Counted from the first letter of the stretch, positions 36,593-48,167 are shown. The stretch: DNA of 64,000 nucleotides from Pectobacterium aroidearum (GCF_015689195.1 NZ_CP065044.1:2232001-2296000), one strand, 5' to 3'. Notes: a model not told the origin generated them from the sequence alone. Numbers and translations: made by a program.

Positions 36593-38047
36593 TCACCCCT
36601 CATTCTGACTCAGGTTCTGGCGAGAGAAAATGGCTTCGACTCGGGCGCCGCCCAGTGCGCTGTCGCTGATGAGGATCTCACCCTGATACTGTTCGATAAT
36701 TTCGACGGCGACGGCCAGGCCGATACCTTGCCCTGGGCGCATGCGGTCAGCGCGCTGCCCACGCAGGAAAATCATTTCTCGTTTGCTCTCGTGGATGCCT
36801 GGACCATCGTCATCGACAATCAGATGCAGCTTGTGATCGGAGTACTGCACGCTAATTTCGACAAATTCCAGACAGTACTTACAGGCGTTATCCAGAATAT
36901 TGCCCAGCACTTCCATGAAGTCATTCTTCTCACCGACGAAAGTGAGCTCGGGCGGTATATCGAGCGTCAACACCACGCCTTTGCGCTGATACACCTTATT
37001 CAGCGCGGAACACAGGCCATCCAGTAGCGCTGGAACCGAGTGTACCTCACGTATCAGTAAATTATGTTCGGAACGCACGCTGGCACGATGGAGGTAATAG
37101 CCTATCTGCTGCGAGATGCGACTGATCTGCGCCAGCATAATGGGCTCAGCCTGATCGATAGTGATCTCTTTACCGGTACGCAGCGCGCGTAACGTGGTCT
37201 GTAAGACGGCCAGTGGCGTTTTCAGACTGTGGGTGAGGTCGGTGAGCGTTGTGCGGTACTTATGGTAACGCTGGCGTTCGTTATTCAGCAGGATATTCAG
37301 GTTTTTCACCAGACTGAACAACTCTCGCGGCGGATTTTCATCCAGCTGTTCGCGCGTGCCTTTTTCCAGCTCGGCAATCTGTTTTACCAAGTGCTGAATA
37401 GGGCGCAGGCTCCAGTGAGCACCCAGCCACAGCAGGGGAAGCACCAGCAGCAGGTTGGCGATCAACACATAGCTGAACCATTCCCATACGACGTCTTGCT
37501 GCTGAAGCTCTTGCGGAATGCGATCGACAACAACAATCGTGATGGAGGGAAGATGATCGGTCTTTGGATAAACGTTCACGGCGATGGAGTGCGTTAGCGC
37601 ATTGCTTTGTGTGCCGTTCAGCGCTCGCAGACTGCTCAGCAGCAAGGTGTTGCCCGTGAGTACCGCGCTGCTGGTATCGGTGTCGGTATCCAACTCATGA
37701 TAGGCCGTTTTATTCAGCCATTCTGGTTTGATAAGCGCTTCCAGCTCAGGAACGTGCTTTTCACGCCAGATCATGTTGCCGTGTTCATCGTATATCAACA
37801 CCAGTGTGGGAAAGTTGATATCAACGTCGGGCGGCGTGATGATGTTCAGTTGGTTATCGCGCCACTGTGCGAGGCTGTAGTAGAGGTTACTCTCACCGCG
37901 CAGCAGGCGGAATGAGGTTTTATCAAAGTTGACGCTGTAGCCGATAATGGCGACGACGCCATAGGCTAGCGACAACGCCAGCACGATGGCCGCTGTCGCG
38001 AGTAAAAAACGAATACGAAGCGAGAAGGGCAGCCTCTTATCTCTCAT
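36593..38047 (-). CDS. phoQ: PhoQ sensor histidine kinase
   Basis: Inner-membrane sensor of low magnesium, acid pH and cationic peptides; it phosphorylates PhoP. The 484-residue protein has two transmembrane helices (about residues 17-40 and 192-215) around a periplasmic PAS-like sensor, a HAMP segment, the phospho-acceptor His in [12 protein letters not shown], and an ATPase domain with DNACKY, DDDGPGI and GIGLAVA. The acidic patch typical of E. coli PhoQ is only partly kept ([12 protein letters not shown]). It overlaps phoP by four bases. No mgrB-like gene is seen in the window. In Pectobacterium PhoPQ controls pectinases and virulence. Confidence 0.96.
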   Translation of the reverse strand: MRDKRLPFSLRIRFLLATAAIVLALSLAYGVVAIIGYSVNFDKTSFRLLRGESNLYYSLAQWRDNQLNIITPPDVDINFPTLVLIYDEHGNMIWREKHVPELEALIKPEWLNKTAYHELDTDTDTSSAVLTGNTLLLSSLRALNGTQSNALTHSIAVNVYPKTDHLPSITIVVVDRIPQELQQQDVVWEWFSYVLIANLLLVLPLLWLGAHWSLRPIQHLVKQIAELEKGTREQLDENPPRELFSLVKNLNILLNNERQRYHKYRTTLTDLTHSLKTPLAVLQTTLRALRTGKEITIDQAEPIMLAQISRISQQIGYYLHRASVRSEHNLLIREVHSVPALLDGLCSALNKVYQRKGVVLTLDIPPELTFVGEKNDFMEVLGNILDNACKYCLEFVEISVQYSDHKLHLIVDDDGPGIHESKREMIFLRGQRADRMRPGQGIGLAVAVEIIEQYQGEILISDSALGGARVEAIFSRQNLSQNEG

Positions 38048-38733
38048 ACTGAGCCTGACGGCGTATCAATATCAAAACGATATCCTTGTCCACGCACGGT
38101 AGTGATCACATCCGGCGCTTCAGCCTGCTGAATTTTCTTACGCAGTCGCCCCATTAGCACGTCGATGGTATGACTTTCCCGTAGTTCTGCATCCGGGTAC
38201 AGCTGTAGCATCAGCGACTCTTTGCTGACGACTTTTCCTTTGTTGCGAATCAGTGTCTCGATAATGGTGTATTCGAACGCGGTGAGCTTGATAGGCGAAC
38301 CGTGGATCACCAGTTCTCGGCGCGATAAGTCGATCTCAAAGGGCGGCAGGCTGATGACTTGCGATGCCAGGCCGCTGTTGCGCCGCATCAGCGCTTGCAG
38401 GCGCGCAACGACCTCTTCCATATGGAACGGTTTCGTTACGTAATCGTCGGCTCCCGCTTCCAGCACGGCCACTTTGTCCTGCCAGCCTTCACGGGCCGTC
38501 AGCACCAGAATCGGGAGTTTGACCTGATGAGTGCGCCAGCGGCGAATCATGCTCATGCCATCTTCATCGGGCAACCCGAGATCGACAATCGCGATGTCCG
38601 GCATATTCTCATGCAGGAAGTAATCCGCTTCTTTGGCGTCAGACGCGGCGTCAACCTGATGCCCCATTTCGTTCATCTGAACGGTTAAGTGATGACGCAA
38701 TAATACATTATCTTCAACGACCAGAATCCGCAT
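38044..38733 (-). CDS. phoP: PhoP response regulator
   Basis: OmpR-family regulator. The 229-residue protein has a receiver domain with the phosphorylated Asp51 (IAIVDLGLP) and the Lys in YVTKPFH, and a winged-helix DNA-binding domain (about 125-220, with [20 protein letters not shown] and [10 protein letters not shown]). A canonical PhoP box for autoregulation lies at 39019-39035 on the same strand, with a -10 at the right distance, so the message has a leader of about 260 bases containing a family A repeat. It is the first gene of phoPQ. Confidence 0.97.
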   Translation of the reverse strand: MRILVVEDNVLLRHHLTVQMNEMGHQVDAASDAKEADYFLHENMPDIAIVDLGLPDEDGMSMIRRWRTHQVKLPILVLTAREGWQDKVAVLEAGADDYVTKPFHMEEVVARLQALMRRNSGLASQVISLPPFEIDLSRRELVIHGSPIKLTAFEYTIIETLIRNKGKVVSKESLMLQLYPDAELRESHTIDVLMGRLRKKIQQAEAPDVITTVRGQGYRFDIDTPSGSV

Positions 38734-38765
38734 CGTTATATCCTCTGTCGAATAGATAGGGTCAT

Positions 38766-38896
38766 ATTCCCGTCATGCTTCAAGCTACATGTGCGTTAGC
38801 AATACTTGGCTCATCTCTGAGCTTCGCCCTTGCGGGTCAGCGCGTTACGTTGTTCAAAACGTAGACGTTTTGTCTTGCAACTTGAATGATTTAGGG
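38766..38896. repeat. Dispersed intergenic repeat, family A, long copy in the phoP leader
   Basis: Ends CGTCATGCTTCAAGCT and TTGCAACTTGAATGATTTAG match those of the copy at 103-166. The middle holds an inner hairpin CAAAACGT / ACGTTTTG. It ends about 33 bases before the phoP start codon and has no open frame of note. Confidence 0.75.
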
Positions 38897-39001
38897 AATT
38901 GTATTCGAAATACTTTTATGCACGCTATCTTTCACGTATGCCACTGCTACTTCCGCGTATCAACATTATACGCAGAGAAAGCTATTTATTTTATTTGCTA
39001 A

Positions 39002-39035
39002 ATTATCCACAGGGAGGGTAAACCGGGTTTAAACA
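39002..39035 (-). promoter_or_regulatory. PhoP box and -10 of the phoPQ promoter
   Basis: On the minus strand TGTTTA (39035-39030), five bases, GGTTTA (39024-39019) is a perfect PhoP box of the form (T/G)GTTTA-N5-(T/G)GTTTA. Eleven bases further lies GATAAT (39007-39002), a good -10 at the spacing of class I PhoP promoters. Transcription would run toward phoP. Confidence 0.82.
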
Positions 39036-39115
39036 GGCTGGAAATGCTTGGTCTTATACAAAATTGGCGGGCAGGGCGCCCGCCAGAGAGAGATTGCGAT
39101 CGGGATTGAGAACGG

Positions 39116-40571
<1,456 letters not shown>

Positions 40572-40636
40572 CAGCAACGGGTTTAGTGACGCTGGCGTTA
40601 ATCACACCAGCGTCAGGCATAGCGGCAAGAATACCA

Positions 40637-41275
40637 TCAAACGGATGGGCAACGCGCCAATATCTGTTTCGCTTCTTTGACCAACTGGCCGCGTGAAAAC
40701 ATCAACTGCAAGCGCCCGCCGCCAATTTGCTGCCAGAGTACCGCAGAGCGGATACCGGCCAGCAGCGCAGCGCGCACTTTCGCCTGCACCTGACTGTTTT
40801 TCAGCACTTCCGGTGAACCGGTAACCTGAATACGTGGCCCCAGCGTACTGATGACATCTACGTAAATCGCCGCCAGTGCGCTCACAATCGTTTCGGAAAG
40901 CAGGTCAAAATGCTCCAACTGGCGCTCTAACTGCCCGATGCGTTTGCCCAATTCGTCAAGCGCGGCAGGCTTTGCTTTTAGCTTGCGTTCTAACGCAATC
41001 AGGCTGAAGGCATAGCGTGATAATTCAGCCCCCGCGCCTTTATTACTGCTGGTGTTCAGAATGCCTAACAGCGCTTCCAACCCAACTTTCAGGTTTTGCT
41101 CGTCATTACCGTAAACGGCCAGCGTGGACGCCGGATTGAGGTTCAACACGCTGTTCAGCGAGGTATGCAGCACATCGTTATTACAGTGACCCGTATGGGC
41201 CAACTGCTGGACGATATGCGCTGATTGGCAAATGCCCGCTAACGCCAGCGTAATCTCATAATAATTCTTAGCCAC
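40637..41275 (-). CDS. hflD: HflD, lysogenisation regulator homologue
   Basis: A membrane-associated protein that in E. coli binds phage lambda CII and lowers lysogeny; its host role is unclear, but it is coupled to mnmA. The 212-residue mostly alpha-helical protein starts [26 protein letters not shown] and contains [29 protein letters not shown], both typical of HflD. It begins two bases after the mnmA stop, so both share one message. Length matches E. coli (213). Confidence 0.94.
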   Translation of the reverse strand: MAKNYYEITLALAGICQSAHIVQQLAHTGHCNNDVLHTSLNSVLNLNPASTLAVYGNDEQNLKVGLEALLGILNTSSNKGAGAELSRYAFSLIALERKLKAKPAALDELGKRIGQLERQLEHFDLLSETIVSALAAIYVDVISTLGPRIQVTGSPEVLKNSQVQAKVRAALLAGIRSAVLWQQIGGGRLQLMFSRGQLVKEAKQILARCPSV

Positions 41276-41277
41276 GG

Positions 41278-42384
41278 TTACTCCTGTAAGCGTTCTTCAA
41301 TGATGCCGCCGCCAAGGCACACGTCGTCCAGATAAAAAACGGCGGATTGGCCGGGCGTTACGGCTGCAACGGGCTCATCAAAACGCACGGTAATACGATC
41401 GTCACCAAGCGGCGTGACGGTGCAAGGGATGTCCGCCTGACGGTAACGGGTTTTCACCGTACAACGTAATTCAGCGGTTAGCGGCTGACGGTCAACCCAA
41501 TGCAACTGCTGTGCGATTAAGCCGTGCGACATCAGGCGAGGGTGTTCGTGGCCCTGTGCGACATACAGAATATTGTTGGCGACATCTTTATCCACCACAT
41601 ACCAAGGATCTTCGCCGCCATCTTTGACGCCGCCGATGCCCAAGCCTTTACGCTGTCCTAACGTGTGGTACATCAGCCCTTGATGTTGTCCCATCGGTTT
41701 GTTGTCGTCGACGGACAGAATCGGACCCGGCTGTGCGGGCAGGTAACGCGCCAGAAAATCAGTGAATTTGCGCTCGCCGATAAAGCAGATACCGGTAGAG
41801 TCTTTCTTCTTCGCGGTTGCCAGCTCGAGCTCTTCGGCGATCTTGCGCACCTGCGGTTTTTCCAGTTCACCGACCGGGAACAGACTTTGTGCGATCTGCT
41901 CGTGGCTCAGCGTATAAAGAAAATAGCTCTGGTCTTTGTTGCCGTCCATGCCGCGTAGCAAACGGCTTTTGCCGTCAACGTCGTGACGACGAACATAGTG
42001 ACCTGTCGCGATATAGTCGGCTCCGAGATCCTCGGCGGCGAATTCCAGGAAGGCTTTGAATTTGATTTCTTTATTGCACAGGATATCGGGATTGGGAGTA
42101 CGGCCCGCTTTGTATTCTTCAAGGAAGAGTTCAAACACGTTGTCCCAATATTCAGCGGCAAAGTTGACGGTATGTAATTCGATACCCAGCTTGTCGCAAA
42201 CGGCCTGCGCATCGGCGAGGTCAGTGGCTGCTGAGCAATATTCCGTGTCGTCGTCCTCTTCCCAGTTCTTCATGAACAGGCCTTCAACATGATAGCCCTG
42301 TTGCTGTAACAGGTAAGCGGAAACGGAGGAATCAACACCGCCGGACATACCGACAATCACTTTTTTCTGGCTGTTATCTGACAT
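41278..42384 (-). CDS. mnmA: tRNA 2-thiouridylase MnmA
   Basis: Installs 2-thio on U34 of the Lys, Glu and Gln tRNAs, taking sulfur from the IscS-Tus relay. The 368-residue protein has the PP-loop [13 protein letters not shown] (about residues 11-23), the catalytic cysteines in [11 protein letters not shown] and [11 protein letters not shown], and the C-terminal beta-barrel ending CLGGGIIEE. It lies upstream of hflD with a two-base gap and 138 bases after nudJ. Confidence 0.97.
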   Translation of the reverse strand: MSDNSQKKVIVGMSGGVDSSVSAYLLQQQGYHVEGLFMKNWEEDDDTEYCSAATDLADAQAVCDKLGIELHTVNFAAEYWDNVFELFLEEYKAGRTPNPDILCNKEIKFKAFLEFAAEDLGADYIATGHYVRRHDVDGKSRLLRGMDGNKDQSYFLYTLSHEQIAQSLFPVGELEKPQVRKIAEELELATAKKKDSTGICFIGERKFTDFLARYLPAQPGPILSVDDNKPMGQHQGLMYHTLGQRKGLGIGGVKDGGEDPWYVVDKDVANNILYVAQGHEHPRLMSHGLIAQQLHWVDRQPLTAELRCTVKTRYRQADIPCTVTPLGDDRITVRFDEPVAAVTPGQSAVFYLDDVCLGGGIIEERLQE

Positions 42385-42522
42385 GGAAGTCTCACGAACT
42401 GAAATTTACTGACGCATTGATGCGAAAAACAAGCGGCGTATTTTAGCATGTTGAACCGAGGGCTGCATCGCTATTCCTGCCATGCGCTGGCTCGCTCGCG
42501 CATGGCAGGAATAGCAGAATGC

Positions 42523-42969
42523 CTAGAACGGCCAGTTGAACGCGCCCAGTACCGTTAACGGATAGCGTTCTGGCTGCTGATAGCAGCGGATACTTTCAGC
42601 CACCAGCGGCGAACGAAGCTGGCGAGAATGCAGAATTTCCTCGGCGGTCAGCCAGCGGCAGCATTCGATATCACTGTCATGCGGCTGGGTTGCGACCCGC
42701 TCAGGCAGATCGAGTGCGAAGCAAAAGCGTAAAAAGGGCGTGCTGTCGGGCGCGATCCATTGGTGCAGACGTAAGAAACTCTGCGGCGTGGCCTGAATGC
42801 CGGTTTCTTCCCACAGTTCACGGCTTGCCGCCTGAATCAGCGTTTCGTCCGCTTCCAGATGGCCTGCCGGCTGGTTCCACAATAATTTATCGTTAATCAA
42901 CTCTTCGACGACCAGAAAATGGTTTTCGGCCTGTACCACACAGGCAACTGTCACATGGGGCTTAAACAT
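42523..42969 (-). CDS. nudJ: Nudix phosphatase NudJ
   Basis: Nudix hydrolase that in E. coli (YmfB) acts on HMP-pyrophosphate of thiamine synthesis and on nucleoside di- and triphosphates. The 148-residue protein shows the Nudix box from GHLEADETL through [11 protein letters not shown] (residues about 37-59). The start ATG 42969 overlaps the end of rluE by eight bases, so translation is coupled. It has no signal peptide. E. coli NudJ is 153 residues. Confidence 0.93.
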   Translation of the reverse strand: MFKPHVTVACVVQAENHFLVVEELINDKLLWNQPAGHLEADETLIQAASRELWEETGIQATPQSFLRLHQWIAPDSTPFLRFCFALDLPERVATQPHDSDIECCRWLTAEEILHSRQLRSPLVAESIRCYQQPERYPLTVLGAFNWPF

Positions 42970-43618
42970 CCGCTATCTCCTTCCATTCACCGGGTAACAG
43001 GTTTTCTACCGTCTGATTGGCCATGCCGTACCGAATCAGACGCAATGTAGGATAACCGATATTCGCCGTCATACGACGGACCTGTCGATTACGACCTTCA
43101 TACAGCGTTATTTTTAGCCAGCAGTCAGGGATGCTTTTACGTTCACGTATGGGGGGATGACGCGGCCATAGCCAGCTAGGCTCGGGTACGATTTCTGCCC
43201 CAGCGGGCAGCGTTTTGCCATCATTCAGATCCAGACCCCTACGAAAGCGCGTCAGTGCGGCATCGTCAGGTATACCTTCGACCTGAACATAGTAAATTTT
43301 GGCCGTTTTTTGCGTTGGCTGGGTCAGTCGAGCCTGAAGTTTGCCGTCATTGGTGAGAATCATCAGACCTTCGCTGTCGCGATCCAGACGACCGGCGGCA
43401 TAAATACCGCTAACCGGAATGTAGTCTTTTAGCGTGCGGCGTCCGGCTTCATCAGTGAATTGTGGCAGGACATCGAAGGGTTTATTGAACAAAACGATTC
43501 GGCGCGGCGCATTGTCAGGTTGCCTTTTTCTTGCCGGCTGTGAGCTGAATCGTTTAACTTTGTGATTTTTAACAGGGAATTTATTCATCATCTTTATAGT
43601 CGCGGAAAACAAAAGCAT
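42962..43618 (-). CDS. rluE: 23S rRNA pseudouridine(2457) synthase RluE
   Basis: Converts U2457 of 23S rRNA to pseudouridine. The 218-residue RsuA-family protein has the catalytic motif [17 protein letters not shown] (Asp in RLD, about residue 80), [15 protein letters not shown], and [17 protein letters not shown]. The basic N-terminus with [19 protein letters not shown] is as in E. coli. The start is uncertain: ATG 43618 has a weak site, and ATG 43591 or 43588 ([10 protein letters not shown]) would suit just as well. It is divergent from icd. Confidence 0.93.
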   Translation of the reverse strand: MLLFSATIKMMNKFPVKNHKVKRFSSQPARKRQPDNAPRRIVLFNKPFDVLPQFTDEAGRRTLKDYIPVSGIYAAGRLDRDSEGLMILTNDGKLQARLTQPTQKTAKIYYVQVEGIPDDAALTRFRRGLDLNDGKTLPAGAEIVPEPSWLWPRHPPIRERKSIPDCWLKITLYEGRNRQVRRMTANIGYPTLRLIRYGMANQTVENLLPGEWKEIADV

Positions 43619-43719
43619 TATACTCGAAATGGTTTGCGATTGGCGCGGGCTAAATATTCAAGTAGTATTGACACGCATCTTACAAGTCATTAACAAAATT
43701 GCGCTCGAAGGAGAGGTTA

Positions 43720-44973
43720 ATGGAAAGCAAAGTAGTTGTACCGACAGAAGGTCAGAAAATCACGGTTGATGCTCAAGGCAAACTGGTTGTTCCAAACAAT
43801 CCGGTTATTCCTTTTATCGAAGGTGACGGCATTGGTATCGATGTAACGCCTGCCATGATCAACGTCGTTGACGCCGCCGTGAAGAAAGCCTATCAGGGCA
43901 AGCGCGCGATTTCCTGGATGGAAATCTATACCGGTGAAAAATCCACGCAGGTTTACGGTAAAGATGTCTGGCTGCCAGACGAAACGCTGGATTTGATCCG
44001 TGAATACCGTGTGGCGATTAAGGGCCCGCTGACAACGCCAGTCGGCGGTGGTATTCGTTCTCTGAACGTTGCACTGCGCCAACAGCTGGATCTGTATGTT
44101 TGCCTGCGTCCGGTACGCTACTACGAAGGTACACCTAGCCCGGTTAAACAGCCTGAGCTGACCGACATGGTGATCTTCCGTGAAAACGCCGAAGACATTT
44201 ATGCAGGTATCGAGTGGAAAGCGGGTTCTGCTGAAGCAGACAAAGTGATCAAATTCCTGCGTGAAGAAATGGGCGTTAACAAAATCCGTTTCCCTGAGCA
44301 GTGTGGTATCGGCGTGAAGCCGTGTTCCGAAGAAGGGACCAAACGTCTGGTTCGCGCCGCAATCGAATACGCGATCACCAACGACCGTGATTCCGTGACG
44401 CTGGTGCACAAAGGCAACATCATGAAATTCACCGAAGGCGCGTTTAAAGACTGGGGATACCAGTTGGCGCGTGAAGAATTCGGCGGTGAGCTGATCGATG
44501 GCGGCCCATGGGTGAAAATCAAGAACCCGAACACCGGTAAAGAGATCGTCGTAAAAGACGTAATCGCCGATGCATTCCTGCAACAAATCCTGCTGCGTCC
44601 TGCTGAATACGATGTGATCGCCTGTATGAACCTGAACGGTGACTACATTTCTGATGCCTTGGCGGCACAGGTTGGCGGTATCGGTATTGCCCCTGGCGCG
44701 AACATCGGTGACGAATGTGCACTGTTTGAAGCCACGCACGGTACGGCACCAAAATATGCCGGTCAGGATAAAGTGAACCCAGGTTCCGTTATTCTGTCTG
44801 CTGAAATGATGTTACGCCACCTGCAATGGTTCGAAGCGGCTGATCTTATTGTTAAGGGCGTTGAAGGCGCGATCAAGAACAAGACCGTGACTTACGATTT
44901 CGAACGTCTGATGGAAGGCGCTAAGCTGCGGAAATGTAGCGAGTTCGCGCAGGACATCATCGACAACATGTAA
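43720..44973 (+). CDS. icd: NADP-dependent isocitrate dehydrogenase
   Basis: Converts isocitrate to 2-oxoglutarate in the TCA cycle. The 417-residue protein is near-identical to E. coli Icd. Ser114 in [12 protein letters not shown] corresponds to E. coli Ser113, the AceK phosphorylation site that controls flux to the glyoxylate shunt; the substrate-binding arginines in RSLNVALRQ and LRPVRYY follow. ATG 43720 lies after AAGGAGAGG; an upstream in-frame start at 43699 covers this ribosome site. In E. coli the icd 3' end is a phage attachment site; here the gene is followed directly by a terminator and no prophage. Confidence 0.97.
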   Translation: MESKVVVPTEGQKITVDAQGKLVVPNNPVIPFIEGDGIGIDVTPAMINVVDAAVKKAYQGKRAISWMEIYTGEKSTQVYGKDVWLPDETLDLIREYRVAIKGPLTTPVGGGIRSLNVALRQQLDLYVCLRPVRYYEGTPSPVKQPELTDMVIFRENAEDIYAGIEWKAGSAEADKVIKFLREEMGVNKIRFPEQCGIGVKPCSEEGTKRLVRAAIEYAITNDRDSVTLVHKGNIMKFTEGAFKDWGYQLAREEFGGELIDGGPWVKIKNPNTGKEIVVKDVIADAFLQQILLRPAEYDVIACMNLNGDYISDALAAQVGGIGIAPGANIGDECALFEATHGTAPKYAGQDKVNPGSVILSAEMMLRHLQWFEAADLIVKGVEGAIKNKTVTYDFERLMEGAKLRKCSEFAQDIIDNM

Positions 44974-45000
44974 TCTGCTATTCAGCGCAGATGAAAATCA

Positions 45001-45024
45001 GGGGCCAATTTGGCCCCTTTTTTT
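45001..45024. terminator. Terminator between icd and yccM
   Basis: GGGGCCAATTTGGCCCC is a palindromic stem followed by seven Ts. It overlaps the last bases of the convergent yccM gene. Confidence 0.92.
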
Positions 45025-46129
45025 ATGGATGACCAATGCTCTGTGAGCCGGGAATGAGCCGGAAATACATGTGCTCGGGAATCGGACTGTCCCAGCCGCC
45101 GCTGTACATCGCAAAACCGATCATGCCGAAAAGAATACCGAGTACCAGCACCGTCATCGTAATACCGGACAGCGCGGTTTGTCGCCATAGTGGTTTAGTT
45201 GCTTCGCTGTCTGCCTGCGAGCCTGAGGGTTTTGTAAGCGAAAAATGGAGCGTTGATGCCACCGGGCAGGATTCGACGCAGGTCATGCAGGCCGTGCATT
45301 CCGCCGTTCTCACCTGAATTAGCTTATCCACCGGAATGTTAGACGGGCAGGCTCTGGCGCACTTACCGCAGTCGATACAACTGGTGGTGTTGCGACGAAT
45401 TTTGAAGGGGGACAGCAGCGAAAATATTCCCATGAGCGCACCGTAGGGACAGAGGTAGCGACACCAGAAATGACGGACAAACAGGCTGGCAAACGTGAAG
45501 AGAAAAACGCAAACCAGCGTGATAGTGCCGATATTGCGGAAGAAGCCGAGCATTTTAACGTCGGCGATCAGGCCATAGGGCGACATCAGGAACATATAAA
45601 TGCTCTGTGCCGGCATCGATAAGGCGATATAAAGGAAAAAGCCTAGTAACAGATATTTCAGGCTGCGCAGCGGAATATCCAGCCACTTCGGAAGAATGAA
45701 GTGACGGCCAACTATTTTTTTCCCCAATGCACCTACCCATTCGGAAATCGTGCCGATAGGGCACAGCCAGGAACAGAAGGATTTTTTCAGCAACAGGCTA
45801 ATAAGAATAAACGCAACAAGTAATAGCATTGACGCAAGGTGGATAGGGGGGAAATGGCCCGTTTCCCATGTGAACTTAGCGTTCATCAATCCAGCAATGG
45901 GCAGCCAGCTTTCAATGCCGCCTGGCCTTGTCATATAAAGGCTCGTCCCACCGGTTTCAAAGTAGCGAACCCAAAAATAGAAGGTGATACCGATATAAAC
46001 GTTGATCGCCAGCAGAAGAATTTGTATTGCTCTACGCCAGGTCAGAGCATTGCGCCAATCGTTCCAGAGACGTTTACCGCCGATGGTTCCAGAACGGCGT
46101 TGCCACCGCTTTCTCGCTTTTTCACTCAT
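45023..46129 (-). CDS. yccM: YccM-like membrane iron-sulfur protein
   Basis: A putative inner-membrane electron-transfer protein of the NapH/YccM family. The 368-residue protein has about six membrane helices, the paired CxxxCP motifs in SFCSWLCPIGT and FWCRYLCPYGA, and two 4Fe-4S ferredoxin clusters CIDCGKCARACP and CTACMTCVESCPVAS near residues 245-290. It ends SQSIGHP as E. coli YccM does. I start at ATG 46129 (MSEKARKRWQRRSG) by homology; GTG 46207 and ATG 46177 are upstream alternatives. Electron partners are unknown and none lie next to it. Confidence 0.9.
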   Translation of the reverse strand: MSEKARKRWQRRSGTIGGKRLWNDWRNALTWRRAIQILLLAINVYIGITFYFWVRYFETGGTSLYMTRPGGIESWLPIAGLMNAKFTWETGHFPPIHLASMLLLVAFILISLLLKKSFCSWLCPIGTISEWVGALGKKIVGRHFILPKWLDIPLRSLKYLLLGFFLYIALSMPAQSIYMFLMSPYGLIADVKMLGFFRNIGTITLVCVFLFTFASLFVRHFWCRYLCPYGALMGIFSLLSPFKIRRNTTSCIDCGKCARACPSNIPVDKLIQVRTAECTACMTCVESCPVASTLHFSLTKPSGSQADSEATKPLWRQTALSGITMTVLVLGILFGMIGFAMYSGGWDSPIPEHMYFRLIPGSQSIGHP

Positions 46130-46229
46130 TGCTCTCAATTGCCCCCATTTATTTTTTTCACTCGACACTCTCAACATGCCGGCGGGATTGTGGGGCAACG
46201 TTATCACGCGTTTAATAGTTAAAAATTGA

Positions 46230-46572
46230 TTTGTGCATTATAAATGCAAGTTTATGATTTTTTTAGCTGAGTGATTTGAATAAGAAGAGGGGAAAGAGTG
46301 CAGGAAGATCAAAAATGCTGGAGATATAAAAAGAATGGATACGTAAACGTACCCATTCTATTAATTACCAAAAGTTACTATAGTTGTAGGTATCTACCAT
46401 ACATCAAATTGCATGTGTTGCACGGGATCCGCGTATAACAATACCTTGCTGCATTTGCCACAATTCTAATGATTTAATTTGTTTTTAATTAAAAATAGAA
46501 ACTATCGTTGTTATTAGATCATCGTTTTTATTTTAATTATCGCCTGATTTTTTAATTTATGACTTTTTTGCA
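46230..46572. other. AT-rich gap with a hairpin and a decayed repeat
   Basis: No gene in these 340 bases. A strong hairpin (46332-46344 pairing with 46347-46359, 12 of 13 base pairs, AGAATGG and CCATTCT at the base) has no T-run. At about 46396-46475 lies a decayed family A repeat (CATACATCAAATTGCATGTG, then CACAATTCTAATGATTTAA). Confidence 0.55.
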
Positions 46573-46923
46573 TTATGCCTGAGAGTGTTGCTTGGCCTGT
46601 AATTCCTCTTTTCGCATTGTTCTGACAATCTTATAAATCCATTGCAGCGAGACATTATATTTTTTGGCCAGCGCACTGTGATTGCGCCCGTCAAATTCTT
46701 CATAGATTTGAAGATCGCGCTGAGAAGCACGCCAGGATATTCCCATTGGGAAATAAACGTTTTGTCCGCCCCAGACGGTCATCATATGTTTGGCAACGGC
46801 ATTGCCGACCAGCTCGGCTGTTTGCGGATCCAACTCTGTGACGTTTTTGACCGTATCGGCCACGTGTTGAGAAAGTTCGACCAGAAGCTCAGGGCCTTTA
46901 CTGCGAAATTGTGGTTCAGTCAT
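46573..46923 (-). CDS. rdgB: RdgB, Mor-family transcriptional activator
   Basis: A 116-residue protein of the Mu Mor/C activator family: a dimerisation region (about residues 10-60, with VWGGQNVYFPMG) and a C-terminal helix-turn-helix with RDLQIYEEFDGRNHSALAKKYNVSLQWIYKIVRTM. In Erwinia carotovora, RdgB activates the DNA-damage-inducible pectin lyase gene and the carotovoricin cluster, and is itself controlled by RdgA and RecA. Its position downstream of an S24 repressor gene on the same strand is the known rdgA-rdgB arrangement. No pectin lyase or phage-tail genes are in the window. Confidence 0.88.
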   Translation of the reverse strand: MTEPQFRSKGPELLVELSQHVADTVKNVTELDPQTAELVGNAVAKHMMTVWGGQNVYFPMGISWRASQRDLQIYEEFDGRNHSALAKKYNVSLQWIYKIVRTMRKEELQAKQHSQA

Positions 46924-47018
46924 AAATCACCTTATTGTTATGCATGTGTGTTGTTACTGACGTGAAAACTGGGTTGTTGCCTTTGCAGAGATTGCTCTGC
47001 TGCTATGTGTCTATTTAA

Positions 47019-47093
47019 AACTATAGTTGTTTTCATGTCAACATCTTTAGTTTTAATTTGAGTTGTTTTTGGTTGTAAAAAGAAATGACAACC
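47019..47093. promoter_or_regulatory. Operator-like palindromes upstream of rdgB
   Basis: AACTATAGTT (47019-47028) is a perfect palindrome, AGTTGTTTT recurs twice nearby, and GGTTGT (47071-47076) faces ACAACC (47088-47093). The GTTGT/ACAAC half-site is shared with the palindromes in front of rdgA, so these are candidate RdgA operators in the rdgB promoter. Confidence 0.5.
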
Positions 47094-47129
47094 TGCGAGG
47101 CTGCGCACATAAAAGGCCAGATGAAGGAC

Positions 47130-47155
47130 AAAAAAATCCCGCCATAAAGGCGGGA
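47130..47155 (-). terminator. Terminator downstream of rdgA
   Basis: On the minus strand stem TCCCGCC / GGCGGGA with loop TTTAT is followed by seven Ts. It separates rdgA from rdgB. Confidence 0.88.
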
Positions 47156-47323
47156 AAGGAACACAGAGACAGGATGAATAACACAACATCAACAAGGGTT
47201 GATGAAACAATAGCATGGTGATTGTATAAAACTGTTGCGTGTGGGTAAGGTTATCTGGGAGAGGGTAAACGTTTTTTAGCGGCGCAGCGTTTATTCGTAA
47301 CGCGGCTATTAGCGGCAGCAACA

Positions 47324-47357
47324 CAAAGCCGGTGTCCGTATCGATCCACCGGCTTTG
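47324..47357. other. Long stem-loop after rdgA
   Basis: Eleven-base-pair perfect stem CAAAGCCGGTG / CACCGGCTTTG with a 12-base loop, 51 bases past the rdgA stop. No T-run. Confidence 0.7.
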
Positions 47358-47407
47358 GTAAGAGGAAAAGAGAGACGACTATGGCACGGATACCGCCAGT
47401 ATCGGGA

Positions 47408-48142
47408 CTATAGCAGCACCGAATACCAGAATACGCGGCCAATGATCTCGACTTCTGATTCGTAAGCTTCTTCGTCAGCCTCGCGATTGAAGCTATGGAT
47501 GACGAGAAGGCCGCCAGGTTTACGGTAAAGCTGCTTGATTCGCTTGAGCTTATCGTTACCACCGCCTTCCTGAGCGATAGCGTAGAGCTTTCCATCGATG
47601 ATGCGTTTGTTGTTGGTATCAACCGCGACGGTGGTTCCATCTGGAATTATGGGTTCCATACTATCGCCAGCCGCCGGGAAACAAAGCACGCCCGAACCAT
47701 CCGTATTGGCGCCAACCTTACGCAGCGTTGCTTTAGAAAAACGGAGTTTAAAGCCGTTGTAATCCTCGCTTTGAATGCGTCCGTCGCCGCAGGCAAACTC
47801 AATATCCTTTAAAAAGGGCACTTCCACCTCGTCCTCTGATAGTTCTGTCGTGCTGTCCCAAGCTGATACGGTGCCCCATTCTGATTTTGGCGGAATGCTC
47901 GATTCCTGAACTGGTCGAGTCACCCCGTCGCTACGCATTGGGTCTTCGCCGTTTGCCAACCATTCAGGGCGAACATGTAGTGCATTGGAAAGCTCAACAA
48001 TTTTGGTTGTCTGCGACGCTTTCCCCACCTCGATCTTCTGTATGGCGGCCTGAGATACGCCAATCAGGTCGCCAAGCGCTTTTTGGCTAAGCCCCTGTGC
48101 GATTCTGGCGGTCTTTAATCGTTCTGCAAGTGTCGTTTTCAT
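47408..48142 (-). CDS. rdgA: RdgA, CI/LexA-like (S24) repressor
   Basis: A 244-residue phage-repressor-type protein. Residues 1-65 form a Xre helix-turn-helix (LGDLIGVSQAAIQKIEVGK). The C-terminal half is an S24 self-cleaving peptidase: probable cleavage site Ala117-Cys118-Gly119, nucleophile Ser161 (AAGDSMEP) and Lys185 (IDGKLYAI). In E. carotovora RdgA with activated RecA controls rdgB, linking DNA damage to pectin lyase and bacteriocin. I begin at ATG 48142 (MKTTLAERLKTARIAQG) by homology; a longer frame to 48181 would cross the operator. Two ACAACTTA-type palindromes lie upstream. Confidence 0.9.
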   Translation of the reverse strand: MKTTLAERLKTARIAQGLSQKALGDLIGVSQAAIQKIEVGKASQTTKIVELSNALHVRPEWLANGEDPMRSDGVTRPVQESSIPPKSEWGTVSAWDSTTELSEDEVEVPFLKDIEFACGDGRIQSEDYNGFKLRFSKATLRKVGANTDGSGVLCFPAAGDSMEPIIPDGTTVAVDTNNKRIIDGKLYAIAQEGGGNDKLKRIKQLYRKPGGLLVIHSFNREADEEAYESEVEIIGRVFWYSVLL

Positions 48143-48153
48143 CCGTTCAATGT

Positions 48154-48167
48154 ACAACTTAGGTTGT
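48154..48167. promoter_or_regulatory. Candidate RdgA operator 1
   Basis: ACAACTTAGGTTGT is an imperfect palindrome 12 bases upstream of the rdgA start codon, so a bound repressor would autoregulate the gene. Confidence 0.5.

Noticed and set aside
43717..44739. 340-codon open frame antisense to icd
   Set aside because: It lies wholly opposite a conserved gene, has unnatural composition and no ribosome site; it is a codon-bias shadow.
44900..45024. Phage attachment site at the icd 3' end as for e14 in E. coli
   Set aside because: The gene is followed directly by a terminator and yccM; no duplicated icd end is present.
46573..48142. Prophage remnant
   Set aside because: No integrase, tail, capsid or lysis genes and no attachment repeats; the pair fits the known regulatory genes rdgA and rdgB.
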